A stretch of DNA of 46,493 nucleotides from Nocardia vinacea NBRC 16497. Lineage in GTDB: Bacteria > Actinomycetota > Actinomycetes > Mycobacteriales > Mycobacteriaceae. The position numbers and the translations under genes are program-made. The notes beneath the pieces were generated by a model that did no database searches, was not told where the DNA came from, and saw only the letters and a program-made list of their open reading frames with translations. Position 1 is the stretch's first letter. Each line of letters starts with the position of its first letter. The stretch is taken from positions 1 through 46,493 of the forward strand of contig NZ_BAGN01000403.1 in assembly GCF_000308835.1 (NCBI RefSeq), read 5' to 3'. This document shows positions 19,101 to 26,791 of this stretch, piece by piece.

Positions 19101-19184
19101 CGACTCCGGATAGATCGCCGGAACGATCCGCTCTGTGAGGACCCGCCCGAGGCGGTTCTCGATCAACCGACGGTCATCGTGCAC
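16164..19184 (-). CDS. alpha-mannosidase, glycoside hydrolase family 38
   Basis: This large cytoplasmic enzyme (1006 residues) should remove alpha-mannose units with zinc-assisted catalysis. The GH38 zinc motif is GHAHIDTAWLWP (His259 and Asp261 from the chosen start), and the nucleophile is most likely Asp337 in MWVEADTNMPG. The C-terminal half holds the beta-sandwich domains of the family. The second of a GTG pair (19184) is chosen because homologues begin HDDRRL and GGGAG lies eight bases upstream; a longer frame to 19244 lacks a ribosome site. There is no signal peptide, so it probably acts on intracellular mannosides. Confidence 0.92.
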   Translation of the reverse strand: MHDDRRLIENRLGRVLTERIVPAIYPESVPLRASIWVAPDEPVPVAEGLAAPRTPIESGARWGAPWGTSWFTVEGTVPAGWAGETVEAIIDLGFDRNMTGFQCEGLVYRSDGSPVKGLHPRNQWVRVASQAVGGEQVLLHVEAASNPIIPFFAPNALGDKLTAGDEPQYRLGRMDLAVFDDEVWQLVQDLEVLGELMHEMPEEPARRYDIVRAIERALDAVDLQDVNATATAARECLVDVLAEPAVPSAHTISAVGHAHIDTAWLWPLRETVRKVARTTANMTALLADKPEFIYAMSQAAQFDFIKQHRPEVYERVKRAVSEGRFVPTGGMWVEADTNMPGSEAMARQFVHGKRFFLAEFGVENEEVWLPDTFGFAAGLPQIVKAAGSKWLLTQKISWSQTNQFPHHTFLWEGIDGTRIFTHFPPVDTYNCTMHGREIAHAARNFKEKGHASISLAPTGWGDGGGGTTREMIAKAARMADLEGSPKVVWDSPSGFFAKAEAEYDNPPVWVGELYLELHRGTLTSQAKTKQGNRRSEHLLREAELWAATAAVRKNFEYPYAALDRIWKMVLLNQFHDILPGSSIAWVHREAEQTYAAVAEELTAIIERAQWVLGGARVGPNVFNPTPHTWRSVPAGAAAAVDSGSPCSATERAGGGFVLDNGLVRVEVDARGLVVSLFDHAHQRETLPPGSAANLLQLHPDFPNSWDAWDVDLFYRNRVTDLVEADLVAAEDDSKEAAVVRVGRSFGASRVEQTLTLPAGARCLDIDTTVDWYETEKLLKLAFPLDIHADRYASETQFGHMFRPTHTNTSWEYAKFEACNHRFVHFAEPGWGVALVNDSTYGHDVTRTVRADGGTTTTLRFSLLRAPRFPDPETDHGIHHFRHALVPGASIGDAVRAGYRINLGNTRSGVAEPVAPLFIIDNDAVVTSAVKLADDGSGDVVLRVYEAHGGRASALVTAGFGITGFQICDLLERPLQGDTSATPEGAGVRLRLRPFQLVTLRFARSAG

Positions 19185-19281
19185 CACGCTGGCTCCCATC
19201 GGACCGGAGGAATGATCACCAACCGCCCCATTGTCCGACAGCACAGTGAATTCCGGGTGATACCAGCCCCTTTCATCATTC

Positions 19282-19309
19282 CATCATTTGATGTACCGTT
19301 ATTTAACGG
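19282..19309 (+). promoter_or_regulatory. twin palindromes in an A/T-rich promoter region
   Basis: CATCATTTGATG (19282-19293, arms CATCA/TGATG) and CCGTTATTTAACGG (19296-19309, arms CCGTTA/TAACGG) are perfect adjacent palindromes in the A/T-rich gap between the mannosidase and the small coiled-coil gene, which diverge. They are likely operator sites. Which regulator binds is unknown. Confidence 0.45.
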
Positions 19310-19393
19310 CTCAATAGATGCGGTTAATTTGATCGGCAGACCGGGCTTCGGTGACGCCGACGAACATGCAGCTGTGCGCGCTCGGGAGGCGAA

Positions 19394-19633
19394 ATGCTCA
19401 GTCTGGAAGGTCGACTGGCCCAGCTCATCAAGGAAGCAAGAAACCTGGGCACAGGGACGACCGTTGAGACGGTAGGTGACTTGCAATCCGCCCTCGGCTC
19501 CTTGGACCAGGAACTCGAGAGCGCGGCCGATTCTGTCCAGCGATGTCGTGAACTCGGCAGACTGCGCCGAGAAGCGGGTCTGCTCTTGGCCGACGCTCGC
19601 GCCCGAGCTGTTCTTGCGCGCGATTTCGGGTGA
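19394..19633 (+). CDS. small coiled-coil protein, unknown
   Basis: A 79-residue protein starts at ATG 19394 after a strong GGGAGG site six bases upstream, which makes it a credible gene despite its size. It is nearly all helix, with heptad-like Leu spacing (MLSLEGRLAQLIKEARNLGT, then LQSALGSLDQELESAADSVQ and ELGRLRREAGLLLADARARA), and has no signal or membrane segment. It should form a coiled coil. I recognise no family. It follows the twin palindromes and is divergent from the mannosidase gene. Confidence 0.7.
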   Translation: MLSLEGRLAQLIKEARNLGTGTTVETVGDLQSALGSLDQELESAADSVQRCRELGRLRREAGLLLADARARAVLARDFG

Positions 19634-19717
19634 AGTCCTAGCACGGCCGACCCGATCGGTCCGCGACTCGTAGCACTGTGTGTCGATCACGCCCCGAGAT
19701 GGGGAAGACTCGACCCC

Positions 19718-20137
19718 ATGGCCACCATCCGCACCGAAATCGGCATCGACGCTTCCCCACAACACATTTGGGATGTGGTACGTGATGTCGGGGCCGTGCA
19801 CACACGCCTGCTCCCCGGCCGAGTCGCCGACACACGCATCCAGGGCGTCGACCGCTTCCTCACATTTCCCGACGGCCACATAATCCGGGAACTGATCATC
19901 TCCATCGACGACGAAACCCGCCGAATGGCCTACTCCGTCGTGAATGGCGCCAGGCCATCCTTGGACTACCACCACGCATCCTTCGAGGTCCGAGACGAAG
20001 GTGAGCGCGGCCGCCTGATCTGGATAACCGACATCCTCCCCGACACCCTCGCCCCCGAAATCCGAATCCGCACCGAGTACGGCATCAAGGAAATGAAACA
20101 GGCGATCGAAGCATCGGCACCGAACCGACTGCCTTGA
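19718..20137 (+). CDS. SRPBCC (START-like) family protein
   Basis: The 139-residue product is of the SRPBCC superfamily, which binds hydrophobic ligands in a helix-grip fold. It has the typical opening IGIDASPQHIWDVVRDVGAV, a central strand pattern (RFLTFPDGHIIRELIISID), LIWITDILPDT and a long C-terminal helix (IRTEYGIKEMKQAIEA). Length is normal for polyketide cyclase/dehydrase-type members. The ligand and reaction cannot be told from the sequence. It stands alone; the preceding gene ends 84 bases upstream. Confidence 0.82.
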   Translation: MATIRTEIGIDASPQHIWDVVRDVGAVHTRLLPGRVADTRIQGVDRFLTFPDGHIIRELIISIDDETRRMAYSVVNGARPSLDYHHASFEVRDEGERGRLIWITDILPDTLAPEIRIRTEYGIKEMKQAIEASAPNRLP

Positions 20138-20294
20138 CGCCGGGAGAGTCGTCGACCGGAGGCTGGACCGCACCGCCGGCCACCCGAATTCGTATGACAC
20201 GAGCGGATTTCGAGCGCTGGTTGGACACACCGGCACCCGACCCGAGCGCGAGCGCCAATCCGGAGGCGATGTACGACAGTGCATCGCTCCGGAC

Positions 20295-21200
20295 TCAACG
20301 GTGCAGCGAGGTTTCGCGTTGCATATGCGACAGCTTCTGGGGATTGCGCACGGAGTAGATGCCGCTGATGAGGCCATTGTCGATGCGCACCGCAGTGACG
20401 GTGTCGAGTTCGCCGTTGAGCCGGATGATCAACGCTGGGTAGCCGTTGACCTGTGTGGGATGCAGTGTCGCCGCGTCACCGATTGTGTGCCAGTAGGCGG
20501 CGAACAGCCGAGCCACTCGCTCGGCCCCGACGATGGGGCGCGGGAGGGCCTGTTTGATTCCGCCGCCGTCGTTGAGGGCGACGACATCGGGCGCGAGGAT
20601 TTCGAGCAGGCCCTGTAGATCGCCGGTTTCCACCGCGCGTTGAAAGGCGGCGAGCGCGTCGCGGGTCTGGGCCGAGGAGATGACTCCGCGGGGTCGGCGC
20701 GCGGCGACGTGTGCTCGTGCGCGGTGGGCGATCTGGCGGACCGCGGCAGGGGTTTTGTCGACGGCTTCGGCGATTTCGTCGTAGGCCAGGTCGAATACCT
20801 CGCGCAGTACGAACACCGCACGCTCGGTCGGGGCGAGTGTCTCGAGCACGAGCAGCATTGCCATCGAGACACTGTCGGCCAGTTCGACATCGTCGGCCAC
20901 GTCGGGGGCGGTGAGCAACGGCTCGGGCAGCCAGGGACCCACATAGGACTCCTTGCGCCGGTCGAGGGTGCGCAGCCGGTCGAGTGCCTTGCGGGTGGTG
21001 ATCCGGACCAGGTAGGCGCGCTGGTCCTGCACCGTGGTCAGGTCGACATCGGCCCACCGCAGCCAGGTTTCCTGCAGGACGTCTTCGGCGTCGGCGGCCG
21101 AACCGAGCATTTCGTAGGCGACAGTGAACAGCAGCTTGCGGTGGGCGAGGAACGCTTCGGTGGCGGGGTCCAGGCGGTCGGCTTCGCCCGCGTCACTCAT
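20295..21200 (-). CDS. ECF41-type sigma factor (SigJ-like) with SnoaL-like tail
   Basis: A 301-residue RNA polymerase sigma factor. Region 2 lies near residues 15-80 (FLAHRKLLFTVAYEMLGSAA and ADAEDVLQETWLRW), region 4 near 105-165 (RAVFVLREVFDLAYDEIAEA), and the C-terminal 120 residues form a SnoaL-like domain that regulates sigma activity in the ECF41 group. ATG 21200 is chosen over upstream frames because a perfect ECF41 promoter lies just ahead, placing transcription about 20 bases before it. ECF41 genes usually neighbour redox enzymes, and this one is divergent from an oxidoreductase cluster. Confidence 0.92.
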   Translation of the reverse strand: MSDAGEADRLDPATEAFLAHRKLLFTVAYEMLGSAADAEDVLQETWLRWADVDLTTVQDQRAYLVRITTRKALDRLRTLDRRKESYVGPWLPEPLLTAPDVADDVELADSVSMAMLLVLETLAPTERAVFVLREVFDLAYDEIAEAVDKTPAAVRQIAHRARAHVAARRPRGVISSAQTRDALAAFQRAVETGDLQGLLEILAPDVVALNDGGGIKQALPRPIVGAERVARLFAAYWHTIGDAATLHPTQVNGYPALIIRLNGELDTVTAVRIDNGLISGIYSVRNPQKLSHMQRETSLHR

Positions 21201-21226
21201 TGCTCTCGACTGTGCCATACACACGA

Positions 21227-21253
21227 GACGCCGGTCCGGCCCACTCTGTGACA
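21227..21253 (-). promoter_or_regulatory. ECF41-type promoter of the sigma gene
   Basis: On the minus strand TGTCACA (21253-21247), a 16-base spacer and CGTC (21230-21227) match the known ECF41 promoter motif exactly. It should start transcription near 21220, so the sigma factor probably activates its own gene. Confidence 0.82.
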
Positions 21254-21288
21254 CCCAACATCGGTGACGCACGTCACGTAGGCGCGAG

Positions 21289-21315
21289 AGTCACAGGACC
21301 GCGGTCACGAGCGTC
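21289..21315 (+). promoter_or_regulatory. ECF41-type promoter of the oxidoreductase cluster
   Basis: AGTCACA (21289-21295), a 16-base spacer and CGTC (21312-21315) match the same motif with one mismatch at the first base. The gene at 21351 follows, with a GGAGG site at 21341-21345. Divergent control by the neighbouring sigma factor is inferred. Confidence 0.75.
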
Positions 21316-21350
21316 TTGTGTTCGTCCAGTTACCAAGACAGGAGGCTGAC

Positions 21351-22052
21351 ATGCAGGTCGTCGTAGTGGGCAGCAGCTATTCGGGCACGCTCGTGGCGAA
21401 CCGAGTGGCCAGGAAGGTCAAGGATGCCGAGATCACGGTGATCAACCCGCGCCCAGACTTCGTGGAGCGGGTCCGGCTGCACCAGCAGATCGCGGGAACG
21501 TACTCGGCGGCAACACCTCTCGCGGAGGTACTGCGGGAAGGGATCACGGCACGGGTAGGCACCGTCGACAAGATCGGCGACGGCACCGTCGCCCTCGACG
21601 ACGGCGAGCGGATCGACTTCGATTACGCCTTCCTTGCCATGGGCAGCACGGTGTCGCCCATCCCCGGAACCGTGCCGGTGGGCACATGGGAAGGCGCGCA
21701 GCAAGCTCGCGCGGCGCTGGCGGCACTCACCTCGGGTGACCATGTCACCGTTATCGGGGGTGGTCCGACCGGCATCGAGACCGCCGCCGAAATCGCCGAG
21801 GCCAGACCCGATCTGCGAGTGCGGCTGATCGGTTCCTCGGTGGGCAGCGGCCTTTCGGGTGGGGCCTATCGGCGGGTACGCGCCGGGCTGGAGCGACTGA
21901 CCGTTGAGATCATCGATGCGGTAGCCCAGTTCACCCGCACCGACGACACGGTCCGGCGCGCCTACTTCGCCGGACGCACCGCGGTCGCACTCAAGGAATT
22001 GACCACCCATAGCGCGTTCTCATCCGCTCGCGCGGGCGTTTCCAGTTTCTGA
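21351..22052 (+). CDS. FAD/NAD(P) oxidoreductase with internal deletion
   Basis: The family is pyridine nucleotide-disulphide/NDH-2-like oxidoreductase, normally about 370-400 residues, but this product has 233. The N-terminal FAD motif (VVVVGSSYSGTLVANRVA), the AMGSTVSP segment and the NAD(P) motif (VTVIGGGPTGIETAAEIAE) are present. After VEIIDAVAQFTRTDD the chain jumps to a family C-terminus (RRAYFAGRTAVALKEL). The section with the second FAD contact (the VGD-type motif) is missing, in frame. The enzyme is probably inactive or greatly changed. ATG 21351 is set by GGAGG; a frame from 21318 includes the promoter and is rejected. Confidence 0.85.
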   Translation: MQVVVVGSSYSGTLVANRVARKVKDAEITVINPRPDFVERVRLHQQIAGTYSAATPLAEVLREGITARVGTVDKIGDGTVALDDGERIDFDYAFLAMGSTVSPIPGTVPVGTWEGAQQARAALAALTSGDHVTVIGGGPTGIETAAEIAEARPDLRVRLIGSSVGSGLSGGAYRRVRAGLERLTVEIIDAVAQFTRTDDTVRRAYFAGRTAVALKELTTHSAFSSARAGVSSF

Positions 22053-22070
22053 TCAGCAGGAGAATCGAAT

Positions 22071-22643
22071 ATGAAGATCGGCATCATCGTCGGCAGCACC
22101 CGTCCCGGCCGCATCGGCGACCGCGTGGCCCGATGGGTCCAGCAACAGGCAGCCGAACACGCAAGCGACACCGCGGATTTCGAGCTCGTGGACCTACAGG
22201 ACTACCAGCTGCCACTACTCGACGAGCCCGTCCCGGCGGGCCAGGCGCCGGCTCAACAGCCGCACACCCGGCGATGGGCCGAGTGCATCGGCTCCTGCGA
22301 TGCCCTCATCTTCGTGACGCCCGAGTACAACACCGCCCCGCCCGCCTCCCTGACCAACGCCATCAATTTTCTGCACAAGGAATGGGGCGGCAAGCCGGTC
22401 GCCTACGTCGGCTACGGCATCTATGGCGCGGTCATGGCGGTGCAGAAGCTGCGCGCGCAGGCGGGGGTGCTGCGGATGGCCGATATCGGGCCGCAGGTGG
22501 CGCTGACGCTGCGCGAGGACTTCGTGAATTTCGCCGACTTCCAGCCGCGTGAGTTGCACGTTGCGGCGGTACACGGGCTGGTCGATGAGTTGCTCGCCTG
22601 GGCGCAGGCACTCGCCCCGCTGCGCACGGCTTTGGTGTCGTAA
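22071..22643 (+). CDS. NADPH-dependent FMN reductase
   Basis: The 190-residue flavodoxin-like enzyme reduces FMN (or a quinone or azo compound) with NAD(P)H. It has the phosphate-binding GSTRPGRIGDRVARW near the N-terminus and TPEYNTAPPASLTNAINFL at the active site, both family signatures. A CAGGAGA site precedes ATG 22071. It lies 18 bases after the deleted oxidoreductase gene and 12 before the next, so it is in the operon driven by the ECF41-type promoter. Confidence 0.92.
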   Translation: MKIGIIVGSTRPGRIGDRVARWVQQQAAEHASDTADFELVDLQDYQLPLLDEPVPAGQAPAQQPHTRRWAECIGSCDALIFVTPEYNTAPPASLTNAINFLHKEWGGKPVAYVGYGIYGAVMAVQKLRAQAGVLRMADIGPQVALTLREDFVNFADFQPRELHVAAVHGLVDELLAWAQALAPLRTALVS

Positions 22644-22655
22644 GGGCGAATCATC

Positions 22656-23351
22656 ATGCGTATCACAGTCTTCGGAGCAAACGGTCCCACCGGCCGCCTG
22701 CTCACCGGCCAGGCACTCGCCGCCGGATATGAGGTCGCCGCGGTCACCCGGCAGCCGGATTCGTTTCCGCTGCACCATGATCGGCTCGAGATAGTTGGTG
22801 CAGATGTGCTCGATCCGGGTGCCGTCGACGCCGCCGTGGCGGGGCGCAATGCGGTGCTGTCGACGCTCGGGGTGCCCGCCGGTAAGGATCCGATCAGCAC
22901 CTATTCGCGCGGTGTGGCCAATATTGTCGCCGCGATGGAACGGCATCGGGTGCGTCGGATCGCCGTCGTCAGCTCGAGCGGAGTCGACCCCCATCCATAC
23001 TCCGACGGCGGGTTCCTGTTCAACCGCGTACTACTGCCGTATGTGACGCGGGTGGCGGGTAAGTCCCTGTACGACGACATGCGGCGAATGGAAACGCTGA
23101 TCAGCGCCACCGATCTGGACTGGACAATCGTGCGCCCGAGCGGGCTCTACCACCTGCCGTCGGTCACCGACTACACCGTCGTCGAGGGCCACGCCGACGG
23201 CAGATTCACCGCCCGCGCGGACCTGGCCGCGAGCATGCTCGCCCTGCTGGACGACGACCGTTACGTCCGCACCACCATCGGCGTCATCACCACGGCCGAC
23301 AACCCCACCTTGCTCGAGTGGATTCGTCGCGAAGCACTCGCCAAAAGCTGA
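22656..23351 (+). CDS. NAD(P)-binding SDR/NmrA-like protein
   Basis: The 231-residue product has an N-terminal Rossmann motif FGANGPTGRLLTGQALAAGY (GxxGxxG type) followed by VAAVTRQPDSF, and looks like an atypical SDR or NAD(P)H-binding protein of the NmrA/YwnB type. No Ser-Tyr-Lys catalytic set is evident, which is normal in this subgroup. It is the last gene of the ECF41-linked cluster, and a strong hairpin follows its stop. The substrate is unknown; a quinone or stress-sensing role is possible. Confidence 0.85.
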   Translation: MRITVFGANGPTGRLLTGQALAAGYEVAAVTRQPDSFPLHHDRLEIVGADVLDPGAVDAAVAGRNAVLSTLGVPAGKDPISTYSRGVANIVAAMERHRVRRIAVVSSSGVDPHPYSDGGFLFNRVLLPYVTRVAGKSLYDDMRRMETLISATDLDWTIVRPSGLYHLPSVTDYTVVEGHADGRFTARADLAASMLALLDDDRYVRTTIGVITTADNPTLLEWIRREALAKS

Positions 23352-23359
23352 ACCGACCA

Positions 23360-23398
23360 GGGTTCGGCGTCGACACCATCTACTGCGACGCCGAACCC
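23360..23398 (+). terminator. 13-bp perfect hairpin after the oxidoreductase cluster
   Basis: GGGTTCGGCGTCG (23360-23372) pairs perfectly with CGACGCCGAACCC (23386-23398) over a 13-base loop, nine bases after the stop. No U-run follows, as is usual for actinobacterial terminators. Confidence 0.75.
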
Positions 23399-23503
23399 GA
23401 TACGCTCGAAACGCCTCGGCGACCGGAACGCAAACATCGGCTGACCAGGGACTACGATCGCAGGACAGTCATCACACGCGGACAACGCCCAGGCAGGAGT
23501 CCC

Positions 23504-24370
23504 ATGTGTCGCTTGTTCGGTTTGTCGGCCGCACCGCGGCGCGTGCGGGCCACGTTCTGGTTACTGGATGCGCCGGACAGTCTGTCGATACAGAGCAGAC
23601 GTGAACCCGACGGCGTCGGCCTCGGCACCTTCACCGCCGACGGGGCCCCGCTGGTGGAGAAACAACCGATCGCCGCGTACCAGGACGTCCAATTCGCTCG
23701 GGAGGCGCGCGAACGAGAATCGATGACGTTCGTCGCGCACATCCGCTACGCCACCACAGGCGGCTTGCAACCCATCAACACCCACCCGTTCGAACAACGT
23801 GGCCGCCTGTTCGCCCACAACGGTGTGCTGCACGGTCTCGACGAACTGGACTCCGAACTCGGCGACTACCTCGACCTGGTACACGGCGACACCGATTCCG
23901 AACGATTCTTCGCCCTGATCACCAAGCGCACCGATCAGCACGACGGCGACGTCACCGCCGGTATCACCGACGCGGTCAGGTGGATCGCGGACCGACTCCC
24001 CGTCTACGCCCTCAACCTGGTACTCACCACGGCAACAAACCTGTGGGCACTCCGATACCCCGATACACACAGCCTGTTCGTCCTCGAACGCGAACCAGGC
24101 GGCCCACAGGGCGATCGGCACCTGGACCAAGCCGGACGAGCCGGAATCCGAACCCGCAGCGGCCACCTGCGCGAATTCCCCGCGGTCGTGGTGGCCAGCG
24201 AACGCACCGACGAGGACCCGTGCTGGCGAGCAATCGCACCCGGTGAACTACTCCACGTCGACGACCATCTGCGCGTCCGATCGACCACCGTCCTGGATTC
24301 CGCACCGCGCCACCCACTCTCGCTGGCACAACTCGACAGCCGCGCGGCGGCAGCGCAGTCGGGTCGGTGA
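23504..24370 (+). CDS. class II glutamine amidotransferase
   Basis: The 288-residue protein begins MCRLFGLSAAP, so after removal of Met the catalytic nucleophile is Cys2, as in YafJ/EgtC-type amidotransferases. Further signatures are VAHIRYATTGGLQPINTHPF and FAHNGVLHGLDEL. It should take an amide from glutamine for a substrate that cannot be read from the sequence. ATG 23504 is set by an AGGCAGGAG site and by the need for Cys2; a frame to 23318 runs through the terminator hairpin and is rejected. The genes nearby give no pathway. Confidence 0.9.
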   Translation: MCRLFGLSAAPRRVRATFWLLDAPDSLSIQSRREPDGVGLGTFTADGAPLVEKQPIAAYQDVQFAREARERESMTFVAHIRYATTGGLQPINTHPFEQRGRLFAHNGVLHGLDELDSELGDYLDLVHGDTDSERFFALITKRTDQHDGDVTAGITDAVRWIADRLPVYALNLVLTTATNLWALRYPDTHSLFVLEREPGGPQGDRHLDQAGRAGIRTRSGHLREFPAVVVASERTDEDPCWRAIAPGELLHVDDHLRVRSTTVLDSAPRHPLSLAQLDSRAAAAQSGR

Positions 24371-24433
24371 CCAACCTGCCGTGCCGAGCCCGCTACCGCG
24401 GAAGATGTCCCACCCCAGTGCAAGACTCGGGAA

Positions 24434-26071
24434 GTGAGATGGGCGGTGGCGGAAGCGGGCGACGGAGGTGCGACTCTGTGTCCGCTCGATCAGGATGGTC
24501 GGCCCGCCGGACCAGTGGTGCGTGAGCGTTCGCTCGCCGAGGCGGTGCGCGCACGGCCCGAGGTCGAGCGGTGGGTTTGGCGGTCCACGGCCGAGATCTA
24601 CCGACCGTTGCTGGCGGCGGGCGTGCGGGTCGAGCGGTGCTACGACGTGCAGGCCGCGGAGGCGCTGCTCATCGGCCATGAGGAGGGTCAATCGGGTCAG
24701 CCCCGCTCGCTGGCGGCGGCCTGGGCGCGACTACACAACCTGCCCATCCCACCGGACGCGCCCGCGCGTGCCGCCGAGACCCAGCCGTCGCTGTTCGAAT
24801 CCGGCCCGGTACCTCTGCCACCCGGCACGGATGAGTTCGAGGCCCTATTGGAGGTCTACGCGGGTCAGCTGTCTCGTACGGCGAAGACCGAACATCCAGA
24901 ACGTATGCGGCTGCTCGTTGCTGCCGAATCGGCGGCCATGTTGGTTGCCACGGAGATGTCCCGATCCGGGATCCCCTGGCGGGCCGACGTCCACCGCGAG
25001 CTGCTGGACAAGCTGCTGGGTGAGCGCTTTCCCGGCGGCCTGGAGCCGCGCCGGATGGCGGAGCTGGCCGACGAAGTGTCGCGGGCCTTCGGGGAAGGTG
25101 TGCGGGTCCGGCCAGACCTGCCCAACGACATCATCAGAGCCTTCGCCCGCGTCGGGATCTCGTTGTCCTCCACCCGAAAATGGGAACTCCAGCAGCTCGA
25201 CCATCCCGCCGTGGCTCCATTACTCGCCTACAAATCGCTGTACCGCTTGTACACCGCCCACGGCTGGTCCTGGCTCGAGCAGTGGGTGCACGGCGGCCGC
25301 TTCCGTCCCGAATACCTGCCCGGCGGTACGGTTTCCGGCCGCTGGACCACCAACGGCGGCGGCGCTCTGCAGATCCCCAAAGTGATCCGTCAAGCGATAC
25401 GCGCGGACCCGGGCTGGCGCCTGGTGGTCGCCGACGCCGACCAAATGGAGCCGCGAGTCCTTGCCGCGATCTCCCGCGACCCGGGATTGATGGAGGTGGC
25501 CGGTCGCGGCGAAGATCTATACGCCGGTGTGTTCGGCGGCGACCGCGCCCAGGCCAAAATCGCCCTACTGGGCGCCATCTACGGCCAGACCTCCGGCGAT
25601 GCCCTCACCCACATGGCCGAACTCCGCCGACGTTATCCGGCCGCGGTGGCGTATGTCGACGACGCGGCTCGCGCCGGTGAAGAAGGCCGCCTGGTACGCA
25701 CTTGGCTCGGGCGCACCTGTCCGCCGGCCTCCGTCGCATCGCCCGAGGCGGACGGGTATGGCAGCACCTCCGCGACACGCGCTCGCGGCCGCTTCACCCG
25801 TAACTTCGTGGTGCAGGGCAGCGCCGCCGATTGGGCCCTGCTGGTACTGGCGGGCGTGCGTCATGCGATGACGCACGCCGGGCTCCGAGCCGAGCTTGTC
25901 TTCTTCCAGCACGACGAGGTAATCGTGCACTGTCCGGCCGAGGAAGCCACGGCGGTCGCCGAAGTGATCGCGACCGCGGCCGAGACCGCAGGCCGGATCG
26001 CCTTCGGGCCGACACCGGTGCGGTTCCCGTTCACGACCGCGGTGGTGGACTGCTACTGGGACGCCAAGTGA
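24434..26071 (+). CDS. family A DNA polymerase (bifunctional 3'-5' exonuclease/polymerase type)
   Basis: The 545-residue protein has a shortened, degenerate exonuclease-like N-terminus and a Pol I-like C-terminus. Motif A is VVADADQMEPRVLA (near residue 335), the fingers helix includes AKIALLGAIYGQTSG, and motif C is FFQHDEVIVH (near 495) with the His-Asp-Glu typical of family A. TVSGRWTTNGGGALQIPK is also diagnostic. Actinobacteria carry one such accessory polymerase; a role in repair is likely but not shown. Start GTG 24434 gives MRWAVAE, typical of homologues. Its end overlaps the convergent VOC gene by 19 bases. Confidence 0.9.
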   Translation: MRWAVAEAGDGGATLCPLDQDGRPAGPVVRERSLAEAVRARPEVERWVWRSTAEIYRPLLAAGVRVERCYDVQAAEALLIGHEEGQSGQPRSLAAAWARLHNLPIPPDAPARAAETQPSLFESGPVPLPPGTDEFEALLEVYAGQLSRTAKTEHPERMRLLVAAESAAMLVATEMSRSGIPWRADVHRELLDKLLGERFPGGLEPRRMAELADEVSRAFGEGVRVRPDLPNDIIRAFARVGISLSSTRKWELQQLDHPAVAPLLAYKSLYRLYTAHGWSWLEQWVHGGRFRPEYLPGGTVSGRWTTNGGGALQIPKVIRQAIRADPGWRLVVADADQMEPRVLAAISRDPGLMEVAGRGEDLYAGVFGGDRAQAKIALLGAIYGQTSGDALTHMAELRRRYPAAVAYVDDAARAGEEGRLVRTWLGRTCPPASVASPEADGYGSTSATRARGRFTRNFVVQGSAADWALLVLAGVRHAMTHAGLRAELVFFQHDEVIVHCPAEEATAVAEVIATAAETAGRIAFGPTPVRFPFTTAVVDCYWDAK

Positions 26072-26691
26072 GGTTCCCACGCGAACCCGTCCGGATCGGT
26101 GAAGGCTCCAGCACTGCCCCCGATGACGATCCGATGCGACCCGGTTCCCTCCTGCGGCACACCAGCATCCTTGGCGGCGGCACGGCGCCCGTAGAGCGCC
26201 AGCTTGATCGAGGACGCCGGGGTTTCGAACTCGACGTACTTGCTACCGAAGCTCTTCGCAACGGCCAGGCCGTGATCGACGTAGAACTGCTTGGTCGCCT
26301 TGACGTCGTCGACCCCGAGCAGGAGCACGAAATCGTCGATCTCGCGGGTGGCCGGACCGGTGTCCTTCTTCGACGACGTCGCGATCTTCCAGATCGCCCC
26401 GTCCGGCGCCTGGACGACGCCGCCGTAACCCCAGAAGCTCTTCTTGGCGGGCTTCAGTATCGTCGCGCCTGCGTCGACAGCGGTGCCGATAAGACTGTCG
26501 ACGGTACTCGGCTGCGACACCACGAGCGACAGGATGAAGCCACGGAAGCCGGACGTCGGCGCATCCGAAGTGCGAAGGCGCACTTTGTCGCCGAGACCGA
26601 ACGCGGCGGTGTAGAAGGCCGCTGCGGCCGCAGCGTCGGGCACCTCGAGGATGACGGATTCGATGGCGGCTTGGTTAATGGTGATGTTCAT
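26053..26691 (-). CDS. tandem VOC (glyoxalase-like) domain protein
   Basis: The 212-residue protein holds two vicinal-oxygen-chelate repeats, approximately residues 8-105 (IESVILEVPDAAAAAAFYTA) and 118-210 (IDDFVLLLGVDDVKATKQFY, ending FTDPDGFAWEP). Such proteins bind a metal or a small ligand, and many confer resistance by sequestration. Whether the metal residues are complete cannot be judged securely. ATG 26691 is preceded by a weak site. Its 3' end overlaps the polymerase gene. Confidence 0.88.
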   Translation of the reverse strand: MNITINQAAIESVILEVPDAAAAAAFYTAAFGLGDKVRLRTSDAPTSGFRGFILSLVVSQPSTVDSLIGTAVDAGATILKPAKKSFWGYGGVVQAPDGAIWKIATSSKKDTGPATREIDDFVLLLGVDDVKATKQFYVDHGLAVAKSFGSKYVEFETPASSIKLALYGRRAAAKDAGVPQEGTGSHRIVIGGSAGAFTDPDGFAWEPHLASQ

Positions 26692-26791
26692 GGCACTAAC
26701 GCTATTTTCTAACCGGCGACCAGCGCTTCTCGATTCCTGATCGCTTCGGCCGCGGTTGGAATCAGCCCGTCGAGTCGAGCCACCCGCGGCC

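Noticed and set aside
20134..20358. 74-codon frame after the SRPBCC gene
   Set aside because: It starts at TTG without a ribosome site and its second half is opposite the sigma gene. Composition is unlikely for a protein.
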